Below are positions 1-11,363 of a DNA stretch of 64,000 nucleotides, piece by piece. The position numbers and the translations under genes were made by a program. The notes beneath the pieces are model-generated. The model had not been told where the DNA came from. It saw only the letters and a list, made by a program, of their open reading frames with translations, and did not search any database. Source of the stretch: Paracyclopina nana (Eukaryota; Arthropoda; Copepoda; Cyclopoida; Cyclopettidae); contig JAGUCH010000001.1 of NCBI GenBank assembly GCA_019096065.1, forward strand, positions 2,790,001 through 2,854,000, written 5' to 3'. Each line of letters begins with the position of its first letter. Position 1 is the first letter of the stretch.

Positions 1-70
1 CCCACCACAGTCAGTTGTGCTTCGAGTCTGGTGGAAGTCGCCAGACCGAAAATGTAGCTGGAAGCCAAAC

Positions 71-404
71 ATGCCATCGTCCTCTGCTGCGAGTGCTGAG
101 CCGAACTTGGGCTCTTCTTGTGAAATTGCCGCCAACAGTCGTGGATCCAGCATCGAAAACTCGTCGAGCTGCAGCAGCTCGGAAACGCCAAGCTTCGAGC
201 TTACCACGACGACGACGAGGACGTCTAAGGTTTCAAGCGATAAAGTAGAGGAAGAGCTGTCTCAGCTTTGGGACTCTGGCCAAGAGTGGATTCTGATTTT
301 CGACAATCTGCTCAAGCATCCTGGCGGAAAAGCGAGGAAAGGATGCAAGTGTGATATTTGTACACGGAGCTTCAAGGAGCAGCCGAGTCACGATGGCGAT
401 CAGG
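71..404 (+). CDS. CLASP: CLASP alternative first exon 1
   Basis: ATG at 71 opens a 111-codon exon ending in a phase-1 donor (CAG-G, then GTAACA) that matches the phase-1 start of the exon at 2615. The N-terminus is Ser/Thr-rich. It is followed by a short motif, LWDSGQEWILIFDNLLKHP, and a Cys-containing tail (CKCDICTR). The frame is also open upstream of the ATG to near the window edge, so the true start could lie earlier. No homology to TOG1 is seen. Exon status rests on the frame, the donor and similarity to the second first exon. Confidence 0.6.
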
Positions 405-3400
405 GTAACAGTTTAGGCTTACCTTTTACAAGCTAGCATAGGTGAAATATGAACAAAACACGCCCTTGTTCAATTACAAAATTGCGTGTCCAAATCTCTA
501 TTTTGAAATCACATCGCCCGTTGCTGCTGCTGCTGCTATATAAGAGCTTTTTATTGCCCCACAAAAACGAGGCGATGGGCATGCATTTGGGAGCAAAAAT
601 ATGCTGCCGTTGAACTCTGGTTCACCTTCTCCTTTGTCTCGTTTGACGTGCCAAATTCTGCTATTTTTGATCGACTAACTTGGGCTTCACTGCGATAAAA
701 AAAACATGACGAGTCTCCTCTTGCGCTACGAATTAATTTGACTCACCTAGCTTGAGTCTTACCTCCGGCCTTATTTGCTTAGTCATATAATTCCCTCAAA
801 CATTTATGAATTGTAAAAGCTTTAAGCTTATCTAAATGCTCTTTTTTGGAGCAGCTGCCGATGTCGCACTCGAGAGGCTATTCGCGTTTAGTTTTGTGAA
901 GAAGTGCGCACAGTTATGTAAGCTTTTGTTACTTTGTGCCTTTTTGTGACAAATGTGAGAGAATCTGGCTAACAAAAGGATGTCTGTGGAGACAAAACTG
1001 TGGAACTCGGAGCACGATTGGATCTTGCAGTTTGAGCAGCTTCTGAGCAAATATCCACAGAAAAGTATTTTTAAGCATCCGATTACGCTTTTTTTTATCA
1101 TTGCTTCTGCTCCATTTTGATTTGGCTAGAGTGCACTAGAAAATGGCAGTGCCACAAAAATAGGCTGAAAGAGGTCTAGAATTCCTCACTTTCTCTCAGA
1201 GTCACGACCTCAATTTGGCATTTCATCTTGTCAACATATTTTGTTGTATTGATGCGGAAGACAATTTTATGTAGCAAATTCTTTTCGTTGCGTTGCAAAA
1301 TTGCACGCCATTCGACTGCCGAATCGTCTCGTCGGTCAAATCTTGCTTTTGATAAAAGTTTTGTGCATAAAATATATTGAGAGTTGCTGCAGATGAGCAC
1401 AATTTTCCACCGTTCAGTTAGTTCACCCTCGAGTTCTAGTGTTTATTATCATTACTTTAAAGTTGTCTTGTCGACGGAAATGCCATCAAAGAAGACTGAT
1501 CTTGTTGCTGCTTCGCCCGGACAGCTCACTCAAAACAAGGGTATATATTCTTCTTTTGAGTATTAGTCCGATTTGTTTTGGCTATGCCATTTTGAGCCAC
1601 TCCATTCCAGTCCCTTTTGCAGCTTGAGCCACTTCAGCCTAGTCCTCAAATTTAGCTCAGCTTTAATGCTTAAGACAGCTATATTAGCAGAAGCTGGAGA
1701 ATTATTTTAAATTGGGGGTGTAGCGTCGTGAATCAAACTATCAGTCAAGCGAGTGTCCAAGCTGAACAAATGGTTTTTGTGAGGAAGAAAGTGCAGCAGA
1801 AGCAACAGCGACAACATCCGCTTTTCTACAAACAACCACAAAGCTCTCTTGATAGCAAGTTTTAGACTAATCTGAGGAAGTCAAGCTGTATGAATCTGAG
1901 CAGCAGCAAAGTGCACGTGTGCATTGCTACTAGAATGTTTTCGTCTTCTTCCACCCCCTCTAGCCTAAAAAGTAGCTCTGTATTGTGCTAGTTAGCGTGC
2001 TATTATTATTATTGCCTCGACGTTCTATTTCATCGCAAGCACCTGCAAAAAACCAAGCCTTTATTCGAGGGCGATGATTATGTTCTGTGGGTGGAATTTT
2101 TCTCTCAGGTGTTGGTTGTATCATTGTCCTAATCATAGGGCTTTTCACATGGTGCACAACATTAGCGATCACGAGTTTTGAGGCTACGTCACTTTGCATT
2201 GTGTTTTCTATATCCATGAGTCGTGTCATGTGCAGAGTACATAACTCTCTTAGGACCCTGAAAAGTGACTCTCAGACGCTGTTGCAAAACTTTCTTGGCA
2301 AATTTTCAAAAGCTGCTTAAAAATTCCTCGTAGTCATGGGTTAGCTTTTTTGCAAACAATTGAATGCTACGTTACGTTGGTAGCTTGCGGAATTGCGGCT
2401 TAAATCATGCGCGGGATGTCATATTCTGGAGGAAGCCACATATGGTAATTACATGTCACGTTTTTATGCTCAATTTTGACATCGTTCCTGGTGAATTTGC
2501 AGGTCGCATAATTATTTGGGAAAACAGATGTGCACTGCGCGTTTTCTCTTTGTTTCTGATTAAGCGGAGTGAAGAATCGTTAGCTAACGTGGTGATTTAT
2601 GTTAATTTTTTCAGGCTACGGGGCTGCCGCTGAGGATGAAACAGACAGACTCTCGGTAAGAAATTTGCAATTTTTCACCTTTTCTAGAGCATGCCTCTAT
2701 AACCCAGACCATTTATCAACAGGCCAAGTCCAAGTCTCGATCGTCCAGCGTTCCAGCTGGAGCCAGGAAGCCGACCTTCCAAGTTCCAAAGCCACCTTCA
2801 GGTATTATTGAATTTTTTGTGTGCCTCCATGTAATATCGAGCAAAGAGTTTTTCTCGTGTTTCGTGCATGCAATATCCTATTGTACCACCCGTACTTTGT
2901 AGCTATATAATGCCATGCATATAGCATACGCTCCTAGATCATTATCATTGTAATCTAAATTGCCTTTTCATTTGCTTACCCCCTAAATAGCAGCTTGTGC
3001 AAATAATTCTGCGTGCATTAATAGCCTTTTCTCCATTATTTTCACAATATCGGCATTCTTTTTGCTACATTAGGTTAGAAGAAGGGCTTTTTGCACAATA
3101 TTGATTTTGTACGCTGATACTGCTTTGAGTGTGTTTGTACCTGTGTGGGGCAAATTATTCAACAGCTTATTAACAACCCTTGTAGTGCTTTTTACTAACT
3201 CGCATTCATGTTTTTAGACGGTAGAGCCTCCGTAGCTTCCACAGCGAGCGCTGGGGTGCGTCGAAACCCCTCCATGAGGCTCAATTCAGCAAGTGAGTTC
3301 GGCTTAACTTTTTATTTTGCTCTGGTAGACTCGCATTATGGTAAATTGTTCCGTTTTTAGGCAGCGTCAGTGGACAAGCAGGAGCCATCGACGAGGACTC

Positions 3401-6400
3401 TTTCATCCAGGCCTTTGAAGACGTTAGAAAGATCACCATCTTCAATGGGCGCGGCGTCACTGAGGAACTCAACAAAATCAAGGAGACCTTGACCAAAACC
3501 TCCAATGACTGGAAAGTCCGCATGGAGGCGCTGCAAACCATGCGCTCCGTGATCTTGGCTGGTGCTGGTCAGTATGAAGAGCTATTCATGGGCCTGAAAA
3601 CGCTTGAAGTGGCATTCCAAGTGAGCGTCAAGGATTTGAGGTCCCAAGTTGTCCGCGAAGGGTGCATCACCATAGCGTACTTGTCACAAACCTTGCGACT
3701 CAAGGTTGATCGCTTCCTGGAGTCTTTGATGCAGAACCTGATCAACTTGATACCCAATTCTGCGAAAGTGATGTCGACCTCTGGCATTGTGGCCATGCGA
3801 TTCATCATTCAAAACACTCACTCACAGCGGTTCGTGCCCATCATTTGCTTGAACATCAGCTCCAAGTCGAGAGACATTCGGAGGCATTGTTGCGAGTTTC
3901 TCGACCAGCTCTTGCATACTTGGCCCACTCAGACTTTGGAGCGTCACGTGACGACGCTGCAAGAAGCAATTAAGCGAGGCGTGTCAGATGCCGACCCTGA
4001 TGCAAGAACCTGCGCTAGAAAAGCTTACTGGGGCTTTGCTGACCACTTCAAAGATCACGCCGAAGTCCTATTAAACTCACTTGAGCGTAAGGATTCCCTT
4101 TGCACATCATGCCATCAAAAAGTCACGTGGTGTTTTTCTCCTTTCAGTCGTTCATAGGCGCATGCTGCAAGCCGGTGAAATGTCAAATTCGTCGTCGTCC
4201 AACAGCCTCAACATGTCGGCGGCTCCGAGGCCGTTGACCTTTTCCAAGCCCAGGTCTAGGCAGTCGTCAGTGACTTCCTCGCAGGAAAATCTGCTCGACC
4301 GAAAGTTCACGTTGACCCGGAAGAACAGCTCGGGGATTCCCTCGTTGTTCGCGTCGCCTCCCAAAACTGCAGATGGTAAGCCTCCGATATCTTCTTCAAT
4401 TAGTGGCTTTATTGGAATATTCGTTTCAGGCTTGGTATCGAATGGCTCTCCGCTTCACAGCCAGTCCCCAATGACAGCCAGGTCCAATAGTGCCATAGAC
4501 GCGTCAGCAGTGCGAAGGGCCAATGTCAGGGCTCAGTATGCCCAACGAAGTCGCATGGGCATTGCTGGAGCCTCTCTTCGTAAGCTCCCCGTTTTTCTGC
4601 CGCATTAATGCTCTGTTGTGGTGCATAACAGTTAATTTCCATTTTCTAGCCCGTCCCGGAAGAAAAAGCTCTGACAGGGGCCCTGGAGCCATCACCACGC
4701 CGGACAGTGCGAGGTCAGGCCGGTCAAGGTCACGAATTGGTTCGATGGGAGGCAGCGGAGCAGTTTCCCAGCCAGGCTCTCGATCGACCTCGCCTTCCTC
4801 AATCAAGTCCTATCACACTTACTTTGAAGAGGCCGGACAGATTCCAATTTCCGTAAGTTCAAACAACCAAGTCTGCATAGCATGCCGACAATTTACCTGA
4901 TTTTGCGACGGCTAGTACAGTTCTTCTCAGTTACTACGTGTCAATTTTTTTATTATTCATGGCTCAGGTTGGACGGCCTCGGAGACCGTCTGGAATTCCA
5001 AGAAGTCGAGGCTCATCACGAGATGCCTCGCCTTGCCGCTTTGGTCCAACTGCGTCTTCGTCGAGGTACCTTAAGGTCTCCTCGGTGGAGAAGGCAGTTG
5101 TTCCAAAACGAACCTATAGAGCGGAGAATATTCTCAAGCAGTCCAGAGAGGCCGAGAGTGCATTAGCTGATGCTCTGGTTAGTTCAATATCATGGCCTCT
5201 TTCACTTTGCTGCAGCTTTTGAATTTTCATATGGCACTTATGCACACACACAGTGGTAGTAGCACTCTTACACTGTTTGTGAACACACCCTGAATTTGTT
5301 GCAGACAAGAGACACTTTTTACGGGAGATACTTTGGTGATGGTGATTTGAATTATTATGGTGGTTTAGGGGCAGCCTATGGGTTCGTAGTAAGTCCGTTT
5401 TGTGGTGTTAATTTTGTATGCCTCGCATGACCCCTGTTTGCTTGCTTGTCATGTCCTTCTGCTGATATGCGCTGTGGACGACAAATCTTGTGTAACACCT
5501 TTTGGATGCAGCATCATTTCTGGTCAACTTCTTGGTTGTGTCAAATAATTAACGAGCGTCCATTTTTGCCAAATTCCTGTTACTTAAAATTACTGTCTTC
5601 CTTTGCAGAAAAGTTCCCCCAGAAAACGAAGCGTCAACGGGGCCTTTGAGGATGGTTCCGATGAGAGCGAGACATCCAGCATTTGTTCAGAAAAGTCGTT
5701 CGACTATGCGAGGAGAACCAGCGATGTAAGGCTTAGAGATGTTTTTTGTAAAGACAATCTCAAGCCATATTTGTTAATGTTTCAGTATGGAGTTTGGAAC
5801 GACTCGCGCGAAAGACTTCATTGGGATCCGACAGCTCAAGACATTGGGGAAATCATTGCGAATTGCGCCAGCACACATTGGGCTGACAGAAAAGATGGGC
5901 TCATCGGCCTTCAAATGTATTTCCGGGACGCGAGGCTGCTCAGCGCCACTGAGCTTCGTCGCGTCACCGAAATTTTCACTCGCATGTTCAGTGATGCGCA
6001 CACAAAGATTTTCGCACTCTTCCTCGAGACCCTGACCGAGTTGGTGATCACTCACAAGGCCGACCTGGGCGAGTGGCTGTACATCTTGTTGACGAGGCTT
6101 TTGAACAAACTGGGTGCTGACTTGCTCGGCTCGATTATCCAGAAGGTGAACAAAACCCTGGACATTGTCAGAGACTCGTTCACCTACGCAGAGCAGCTCA
6201 ATTGCATCTTCAAGTTCCTCGTCGACCAGACGCAAACGCCAAACTCGAAGGTGAAAGTCAACACGATGAACTACATGAGGACACTCACCCAGCTGATGGA
6301 GCCAAGTGAGGTGAGGACAATGACCCTGACCTCAGCCGAGCAGGAAATGGGCCTGGGCAAAATCATCACGTGGACTTGCGACAAATCACTTGACGTGAGA

Positions 6401-8269
6401 AAGGCATCCATAGCCTCGCTGGTCTCACTGTTCCGGCTCAATGCGAACTACTTCTCTACGGTGCTCTCAAAGCTACCCAAAGTGCACCAAGACAATGCAA
6501 GTGATCTGATCCCCGAGTTCATCATGTCCGCCTCTTCCACAACTCTGACGGATTCCATGACGAGGTCAACCGACCTCGGGTCCGCCATGAAACCCATCAA
6601 CCCCGCCAATGAAGCGAACAACTTGGCCAACATGAGGCGTGACAGCCGTGACAACAACAACAAGGATCCTGTCGACGATTCGGAGAACTTGAACCCGGAG
6701 GAAGTTCACAAGAGCCTTCGTTCAACCGCCAATGCCATTCAAAATTATTCTTTTGAAGCCAAATCGCTTGGGTCAGCTGCCGTCGAGGAACTTGTGGAGA
6801 AAATGCCCTTGTTGGACGTAGGGACGACCACAAGAAATGGAAGTAGCCTGGTTACAAAAATCAACATTGAAAACACCTCCAAAGGTGAGCTTTTCTTTTT
6901 GCCCTTTTTGCCAAACAACTTGCTTACAGAAGCTGCAAACTGGACGAATTTTGAGAACTTTTTCTGCTAAATAGCCCTGGGGTATCATTCATTGCCGCGA
7001 AACATCAAAGTAAATGGGGCCGCAGTGGTTCATCGAAATAAAGCTGTTAGCCGCGCTGCTGATCCGCCAGATCTACAGAGAAAATCTCGGAAAAGCATGT
7101 CGCCTTCCTTGTTGCTGGGTCGGGCCTCGCCAGGCAAGAGCGTGTCTCTAAGAACTAAAAATAACCTTCGTTTTTCATGGCATTTCACTAATATTGTTCA
7201 TGTTTCCGCTATAAATTAACCATTTACTTGCTTCAGGTGACGCAGAAATCCGGAGCCAGATGCAAGCTATCGTGGAAGAGCTACAAAATGTCAAAACTCA
7301 AACAAGGTCTACCGAACGGAGGGCTTGCATGACTCAACTTATCAGATTGACCAGGGAGGGCAATTCCTCTGCAATTATTAAGGAGAAATTCAGGTACTTC
7401 ATAAATATCTTGGACTGACGCAAATTACCATGTGAAACCTACTTCAAGGGATGTGTTGAGGCTACTCTTAGAAAATCTCTCGGACAATGTCGGAGCCACT
7501 CGGGCCATGGTATTTGGTGTTCTTACTGAAATGCTTAAGCAGGAGCCTTTGATCTCGAGCTTCCAAGGATTCACTGAACTTATCATCCTCAAAGTCTTAG
7601 AGGCCCACCGTGATGACGAAAAAGACGTGAGTTGGTTTCGTGCTGTGCGAAAGACAGTTTTTGAAATTATTTCTCCGTAGGTTGAACGAGCTGCCGAGGC
7701 CTGTGCTGCGGCAATGGCCGGAGTTCTTCCAGCTGACGTGGTTATTCGGGTTCTTAATCCGATTGTCAAAACGGGCGAGTATCCGGTTAACCAGGCAGCC
7801 GTCAAGATGCTGACTAAAGTGGCGGAGCACGAGGGCAGCAAGGAGGTGGTGATAGCCCACTTGGGCGACATAATGCCGGGCTTGCTTAGAGTAAGTTCAT
7901 TCAATAGGAATATTGATCCTACTTCTACTTTTCATTATATCTCCATCAGTCGAGATCTTATGATTGATAGGCATGCTAGATATACTGAGCTATGCGTGAT
8001 AAACCACTCTGCATATCTACGAATGCCCTTTTTCGGAGAGCACAGATTATTTGTATTTTTGCCCTTTTCAGGCATATGACAACGTGGAATCCAGTGTGCG
8101 CAAGGCCTCTGTGTTTTGTATGGTGGCCTTGCACCAATTGGTGGGTGAACAATTGCAGCCCCACTTGAAGTCGTTGAATGGAAGCAAATTGAAGCTGCTC
8201 AACCTGTACATCAGGAGGGCGGAGGCGCAGTCCATGCCCTCGAGCCCGAGACTCAACACCCCGTCTTAG
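71..8269 (+). CDS. CLASP: CLASP, CLIP-associating microtubule plus-end protein
   Basis: Microtubule plus-end stabiliser of the CLASP/Orbit family. Exons: an alternative first exon, then 2615-2655, 2723-2801, 3218-3292, 3361-4086, 4148-4375, 4430-4579, 4650-4852, 4968-5177, 5305-5388, 5609-5725, 5786-6884, 6975-7133, 7237-7393, 7449-7626, 7681-7890 and 8072-8269. All three first exons give an open frame (about 1,415, 1,353 or 1,332 aa). The first large exon is TOG2 (KDLRSQVVREGCITIAYLSQ). Ser/Arg-rich exons follow with two SxIP-type EB1-binding motifs, SGIP near 4331 and again near 4990 (SGIPRSRGSSRDASP). The 5786-6884 exon carries TOG3 (KLGADLLGSIIQKVNKTLD), and the last three exons carry the C-terminal CLIP/kinetochore-binding TOG-like domain ending KLLNLYIRRA. 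A TOG1 domain is not visible, so these look like short (beta/gamma-type) isoforms; longer ones could start upstream of the window. The 5726-5785 intron is 60 bases, has no stop and is a multiple of three, so it may be retained. Family assignment is firm; small exons are inferred from splice sites. Confidence 0.93.
980..1064 (+). CDS. CLASP: CLASP alternative first exon 2
   Basis: A short exon begins at ATG 980 and encodes about 28 residues containing LWNSEHDWILQFEQLLSKYP. It ends at a phase-1 donor (AAAA, then GTATTT), the same phase as first exon 1, and so joins the 2615 exon in frame. The core is clearly related to the LWDSGQEWILIFDNLLKHP segment of first exon 1, which indicates an exon duplication. 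Being too short for ordinary ORF calling, it rests on that similarity and on the phase match. Confidence 0.6.
1393..1540 (+). CDS. CLASP: CLASP alternative first exon 3
   Basis: An open stretch with ATGs at 1393 and 1480 ends at a third phase-1 donor (AACAAGG, then GTATAT) and splices in frame to 2615. The predicted N-terminus from 1480 is MPSKKTDLVAASPGQLTQNK. It lacks the LW-SxxxWIL motif of the other two first exons. Which ATG is used cannot be decided from sequence. This is the weakest of the three first exons. Confidence 0.45.
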
Positions 8270-8452
8270 AACTGCATTCCTTTACATTGAATCAATCTAG
8301 CTTTTAAAATGACTCTACTAACTGCGAGGGGGAGCTTTGTAATCAACCACACTTGGAAAAAGACGCGAGCCTCTGTGATGACTTGACGGAACAAATGGAC
8401 TCTTTTACTAAATATTAGTGCTTCCCACCACAATTCATCAACATCACCAATT

Positions 8453-8458
8453 AATAAA
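8453..8458 (+). other. Polyadenylation signal of CLASP
   Basis: AATAAA lies 184 bases after the CLASP stop codon and is the first canonical signal downstream. Confidence 0.6.
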
Positions 8459-8459
8459 C

Positions 8460-9090
8460 AACTACTAAAAAGCCTCTAAAAACATAATATTCATGCTTCT
8501 TTTCTTCTGTTCTTACTACGTTTCCTTCTTCGTATTGACTGTTGTGCCATTATTTAAAAAAATTAATGTTTACTTTAAGAAGTAGTTGCATATATTAGAA
8601 ATAACGCCCTTTCTTTTCCCCTACCATAATGATTCCTGAGCATTCTACGCTTTCTAGAATGTGCTAAGAAGAAAACTGAAAAATAAAACAGAGAGTTGGG
8701 AAATTGTTTCGCTATTTTCGCTGTGCCTCATTCGGAATTCCCTTATGGCACCCAAGCTCTTATGCAGAGCTGATCAAAGAAAATCTCCAACCTGTGCATG
8801 TTCAAGCAAAGAAATTGATCCAGTTTCTCGCTTGATGTGCAAGAGAAAGTAATCATTTGCAGGGCTTTCATTAGAGCTATTTTTACTGCTCTCATTTAGC
8901 CAAAGGCGACCGGTCGTGTCTCGATCTAAAAAACCAATCAACTTAAGCTCCGTATCCTTTTAAAAGCGAACGGCTTCACCCGTTCGAGAGAGGGAGGCTG
9001 AAGCATTATGCTCGCAATTTCTTAGCATAGTACATTGCTTTTTCCATAAAGGGCCTAGTTAAAGAAGGCATGAAAAAGGGCATTTGATCG
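8460..9090 (+). other. Intergenic, no gene seen
   Basis: AT-rich spacer between the convergent 3' ends of CLASP and the claudin-like gene. A 63-codon open frame near 8661 has no start-codon context, splice signals or recognisable similarity and is treated as noise. Confidence 0.6.
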
Positions 9091-9097
9091 AGGTTTT

Positions 9098-9103
9098 TTT
9101 ATT
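9098..9103 (-). other. Polyadenylation signal of claudin-like gene
   Basis: TTTATT on the plus strand reads AATAAA on the minus strand, about 55 bases past the stop codon of the minus-strand gene. Confidence 0.55.
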
Positions 9104-9157
9104 AAGCTCAAGGCTTTCAGAATGTATGCATACATATTAAAGAAATGTGAGAGTCAT

Positions 9158-9841
9158 CTATTTTAGTTGCGTCTCGAGGTCATAATTGAGATGCTTCCTC
9201 TTTTTTGACAACGAAAAAAAGGCCAAAGCCGCCAGAACGTCAATGGTGAAAACGATCCATGCCATTAAGTAGGAGTAGCCGTAGTAAAAGCGAACGTCCC
9301 CTTCCTTTAGTGGGCTGCTGTCAAAGTTGTCATGGTGGAAAAGCACGTGATTCTCCGATTTGACCATTTCTATGATGACGACGAGCATGCACGAGGTCAG
9401 AAGGTGAAGGCTGCCAGCTACTCGCTTGTAGACGTATTTTGGGTGGAAGAGGCTGTACGTGCTGAATCCAAAGGACAGTCCAGTCAAACAGAGGACGATT
9501 GCGATTGACACAAGCTCTGCCACGATGACTTCCTCGTGGTAGTCGCATTTCGTGACGTGAACCTGGGGCTCTTCCGCTTCGTAGAAGATGTCACACTTTC
9601 TCCACAGGCCCGAGTAGCTCCAAAGATAAACTTTGCTTCCAATCGCTATTCCGCCATTGTTGGCAATCACAATCACCCAGTAGTCTGTTGCCACTGAAGC
9701 GAGCCACACTATTATGCCCAGCAATAAAAGGCCTGTCACAAAAGTGAGCACTTTTTTCTCAAATAGTATGGCTGGAGCTCCATAAGTCGATGTGCCCGGT
9801 CCTTTGTCCTTCTTTTGGGACTTGTAATTCAATCTTCCCAT
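9158..9841 (-). CDS. Claudin/PMP22-family tetraspan membrane protein
   Basis: A single-exon gene encoding 227 aa. Four hydrophobic segments are visible at roughly residues 29-57, 105-130, 142-160 and 188-210. The first extracellular loop carries the claudin signature W-x(n)-GLW-x(2)-C (YSGLWRKC near residue 78) with a second Cys about 20 residues later. Known family members form septate or tight junctions, or act as calcium-channel gamma-like or PMP22/LHFPL-type membrane proteins. Which insect claudin this equals (sinuous, megatrachea, kune-kune or a CG6398-like member) cannot be decided. The C-terminus is short and cytoplasmic, with no obvious PDZ ligand. ATG 9841 is the first in frame. An intronless claudin is somewhat unusual here, since most neighbours are multi-exon. 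Confidence 0.8.
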   Translation of the reverse strand: MGRLNYKSQKKDKGPGTSTYGAPAILFEKKVLTFVTGLLLLGIIVWLASVATDYWVIVIANNGGIAIGSKVYLWSYSGLWRKCDIFYEAEEPQVHVTKCDYHEEVIVAELVSIAIVLCLTGLSFGFSTYSLFHPKYVYKRVAGSLHLLTSCMLVVIIEMVKSENHVLFHHDNFDSSPLKEGDVRFYYGYSYLMAWIVFTIDVLAALAFFSLSKKRKHLNYDLETQLK

Positions 9842-10061
9842 TTTGACCTTCAGCAGTCAGAATCAGCAGTGTGCTACAGCATAATATGGCTTGCAGTATA
9901 TTTGACGGCAGCGGAGTTCAGGTAGAAATGATCTTCCTGCTACGAGGAGGGCTCGCAAGCCCCCGACATATCATCGCGTATAATATTGAAGTCAACATGA
10001 AGTACATGGTGGCTTTGTAAACTTGTTTCTCGGCCTGTTTTCCATCTTGTTTCAAAGCATA

Positions 10062-10218
10062 AGCCCGGTTCCAACAATGAAAATCAGTATAGTATGGACA
10101 CCATACTTATACTTATAAGTATAGTATGGTCCGGGCTAGCTCGCGCGCTCAGCTGCACCATACTATACTGGTTAATCGTACTATATACTATACTTATTTT
10201 ATTGTTTGGAACCGGGCT
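10062..10218. mobile_element. Fold-back (MITE-like) element A
   Basis: About 157 bp bounded by near-identical inverted ends: AGCCCGGTTCCAACAAT at 10062 and its complement ATTGTTTGGAACCGGGCT ending at 10218. The interior is rich in CATACTATAC/GTATAGTATG inverted motifs and has no coding capacity. This fits a non-autonomous terminal-inverted-repeat element. The superfamily and target-site duplication are not determined. Confidence 0.7.
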
Positions 10219-10430
10219 ATAGAGAAAAGTTGTCGAGGATGCAAGCTCGCTTTTTTTGGTGGGCCATGGTTGTGACCCTTTCCAAAGATGGCGCTACAAA
10301 CTCATGAGAAAAATAGTTTTTTATACATAGTAACTTTTATGTAAGGCATGCCCATGTGTATTGGCTTTCCTTTGACTTCCTTCCTCACATTATTTCTATA
10401 GTTTATTTGAGAATCGAGTATGTTTCTTTT

Positions 10431-10721
10431 ATATACTGTAATACGATTTCCTCGTGTTATAATTCAGTTTACCGATCCGACTCAGCTCTTTTATATCACA
10501 GTTCTTTCTAAGCAATTTGGGGGATTTTAAATACTTAATGGCCCTGGAATCAAATTTGAGGGATTTTAAGTAATTTATATACTGTAATACGATTTCCTCG
10601 TGTTATAATTCAGTTTACCGATCCGACTCAGCTCTTTTATATCACAGTTCTTTCTAAGCAATTTGGGGGATATTAAATACTTAACAGCCCTTGAATCAAA
10701 TTTGAGGGATTTTAAGTAATT
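10431..10721. repeat. Direct tandem duplication, period 146 bp
   Basis: Two adjacent copies, 10431-10576 and 10577-10721, share almost the whole sequence beginning ATATACTGTAATACGATTTC; differences are limited to a few positions (for example GGCCCTGG versus AGCCCTTG). The start motif CTGTAATACGAT recurs inverted near 11153 (ATCGTATTACAG), suggesting the duplication lies inside a larger repeat unit. Confidence 0.85.
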
Positions 10722-10775
10722 TAATGCCCCTTATAGTCCCTGGAAGTAATCCAAATTCAAAGAAGTTGGAAAAGA

Positions 10776-10850
10776 GAGGATCATCCAAGATTCGAACCTC
10801 AGACAGTTAGATTAGCATCCCAAAGCTCTAACCACTGAGCTATGGAAACA
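10776..10850 (-). other. tRNA-like sequence 1 (degenerate)
   Basis: Reading the minus strand, an A-box-like TAGCTCAGTGGTTAGAGC and a B-box GGTTCGAATC are spaced as in a tRNA. A plausible anticodon stem-loop would carry GCT. The acceptor ends do not pair, the T stem has mismatches and there is no long variable arm as serine would need. This looks like a tRNA pseudogene or the head of a tRNA-derived SINE. Confidence 0.5.
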
Positions 10851-10923
10851 TCATGAAAATTGCATGCTATGTATAGGACTTTAACCATAATTTAAGCCAG
10901 ATAAAGAAATAAAAAAAGTTAAG

Positions 10924-10995
10924 GAATGACCGGGGTTTGAACCCTAGACTCCTGAATCAAGAGCCTAGCACTCTAACCATTGTGCCACAGGAACA
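10924..10995 (-). other. tRNA-like sequence 2 (degenerate)
   Basis: Minus strand: the A-box-like TGGCACAATGGTTAGAGTGC and B-box GGTTCAAACCC are tRNA-like. The region between them forms an 8-bp near-perfect hairpin (CTAGGCTC with GAGTCTAG) instead of a standard anticodon arm, and the acceptor ends do not pair. It lies about 75 bases from tRNA-like sequence 1 in the same orientation, pointing to a tandem tRNA-derived repeat. Confidence 0.5.
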
Positions 10996-11176
10996 CATCT
11001 GAAGAAATGGATTTTAAAAGTCTATTTAATTGCTCCCAACCCTCTGGATGCTAGCTAATGAGAGCCAGTGATATTCACATAGCAACTAAAAACCGAGTAG
11101 TATTTTCTAGGGCACGGGGCAGCCCGGTAACTTCATTAAAACACTCATAAATCGTATTACAGAATATAAAATTGTA

Positions 11177-11363
11177 TATTCCGAGCTGGGGCACGTAAAA
11201 TAGGGTCATTAAATAGCTGACCTCGGATTTTAAAATGGAAAAACACTCGTACAATTACAGCCCTCGCAGGCTCGGGCTAGTAAAGCTGTACTCGAGTTTT
11301 CCCATTTTAAAATCCTCGCTCAGCTATTTAATGACCCTACTTTACGTGCCCCAGCTCGAAATA
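11177..11363. mobile_element. Fold-back (MITE-like) element B
   Basis: Long inverted arms of about 70 bases with only a few mismatches. The left arm starts TATTCCGAGCTGGGGCACGT and the right arm ends ACGTGCCCCAGCTCGAAATA, with matching GGGTCATTAAATAGCTGA / TCAGCTATTTAATGACCC inside. The roughly 40-base centre is non-coding. It would form a very stable hairpin in RNA. Confidence 0.8.

Noticed and set aside
8661-8852. 63-codon plus-strand ORF after CLASP
   Set aside because: No ATG, no splice context, AT-rich composition; lies in the 3' intergenic spacer.
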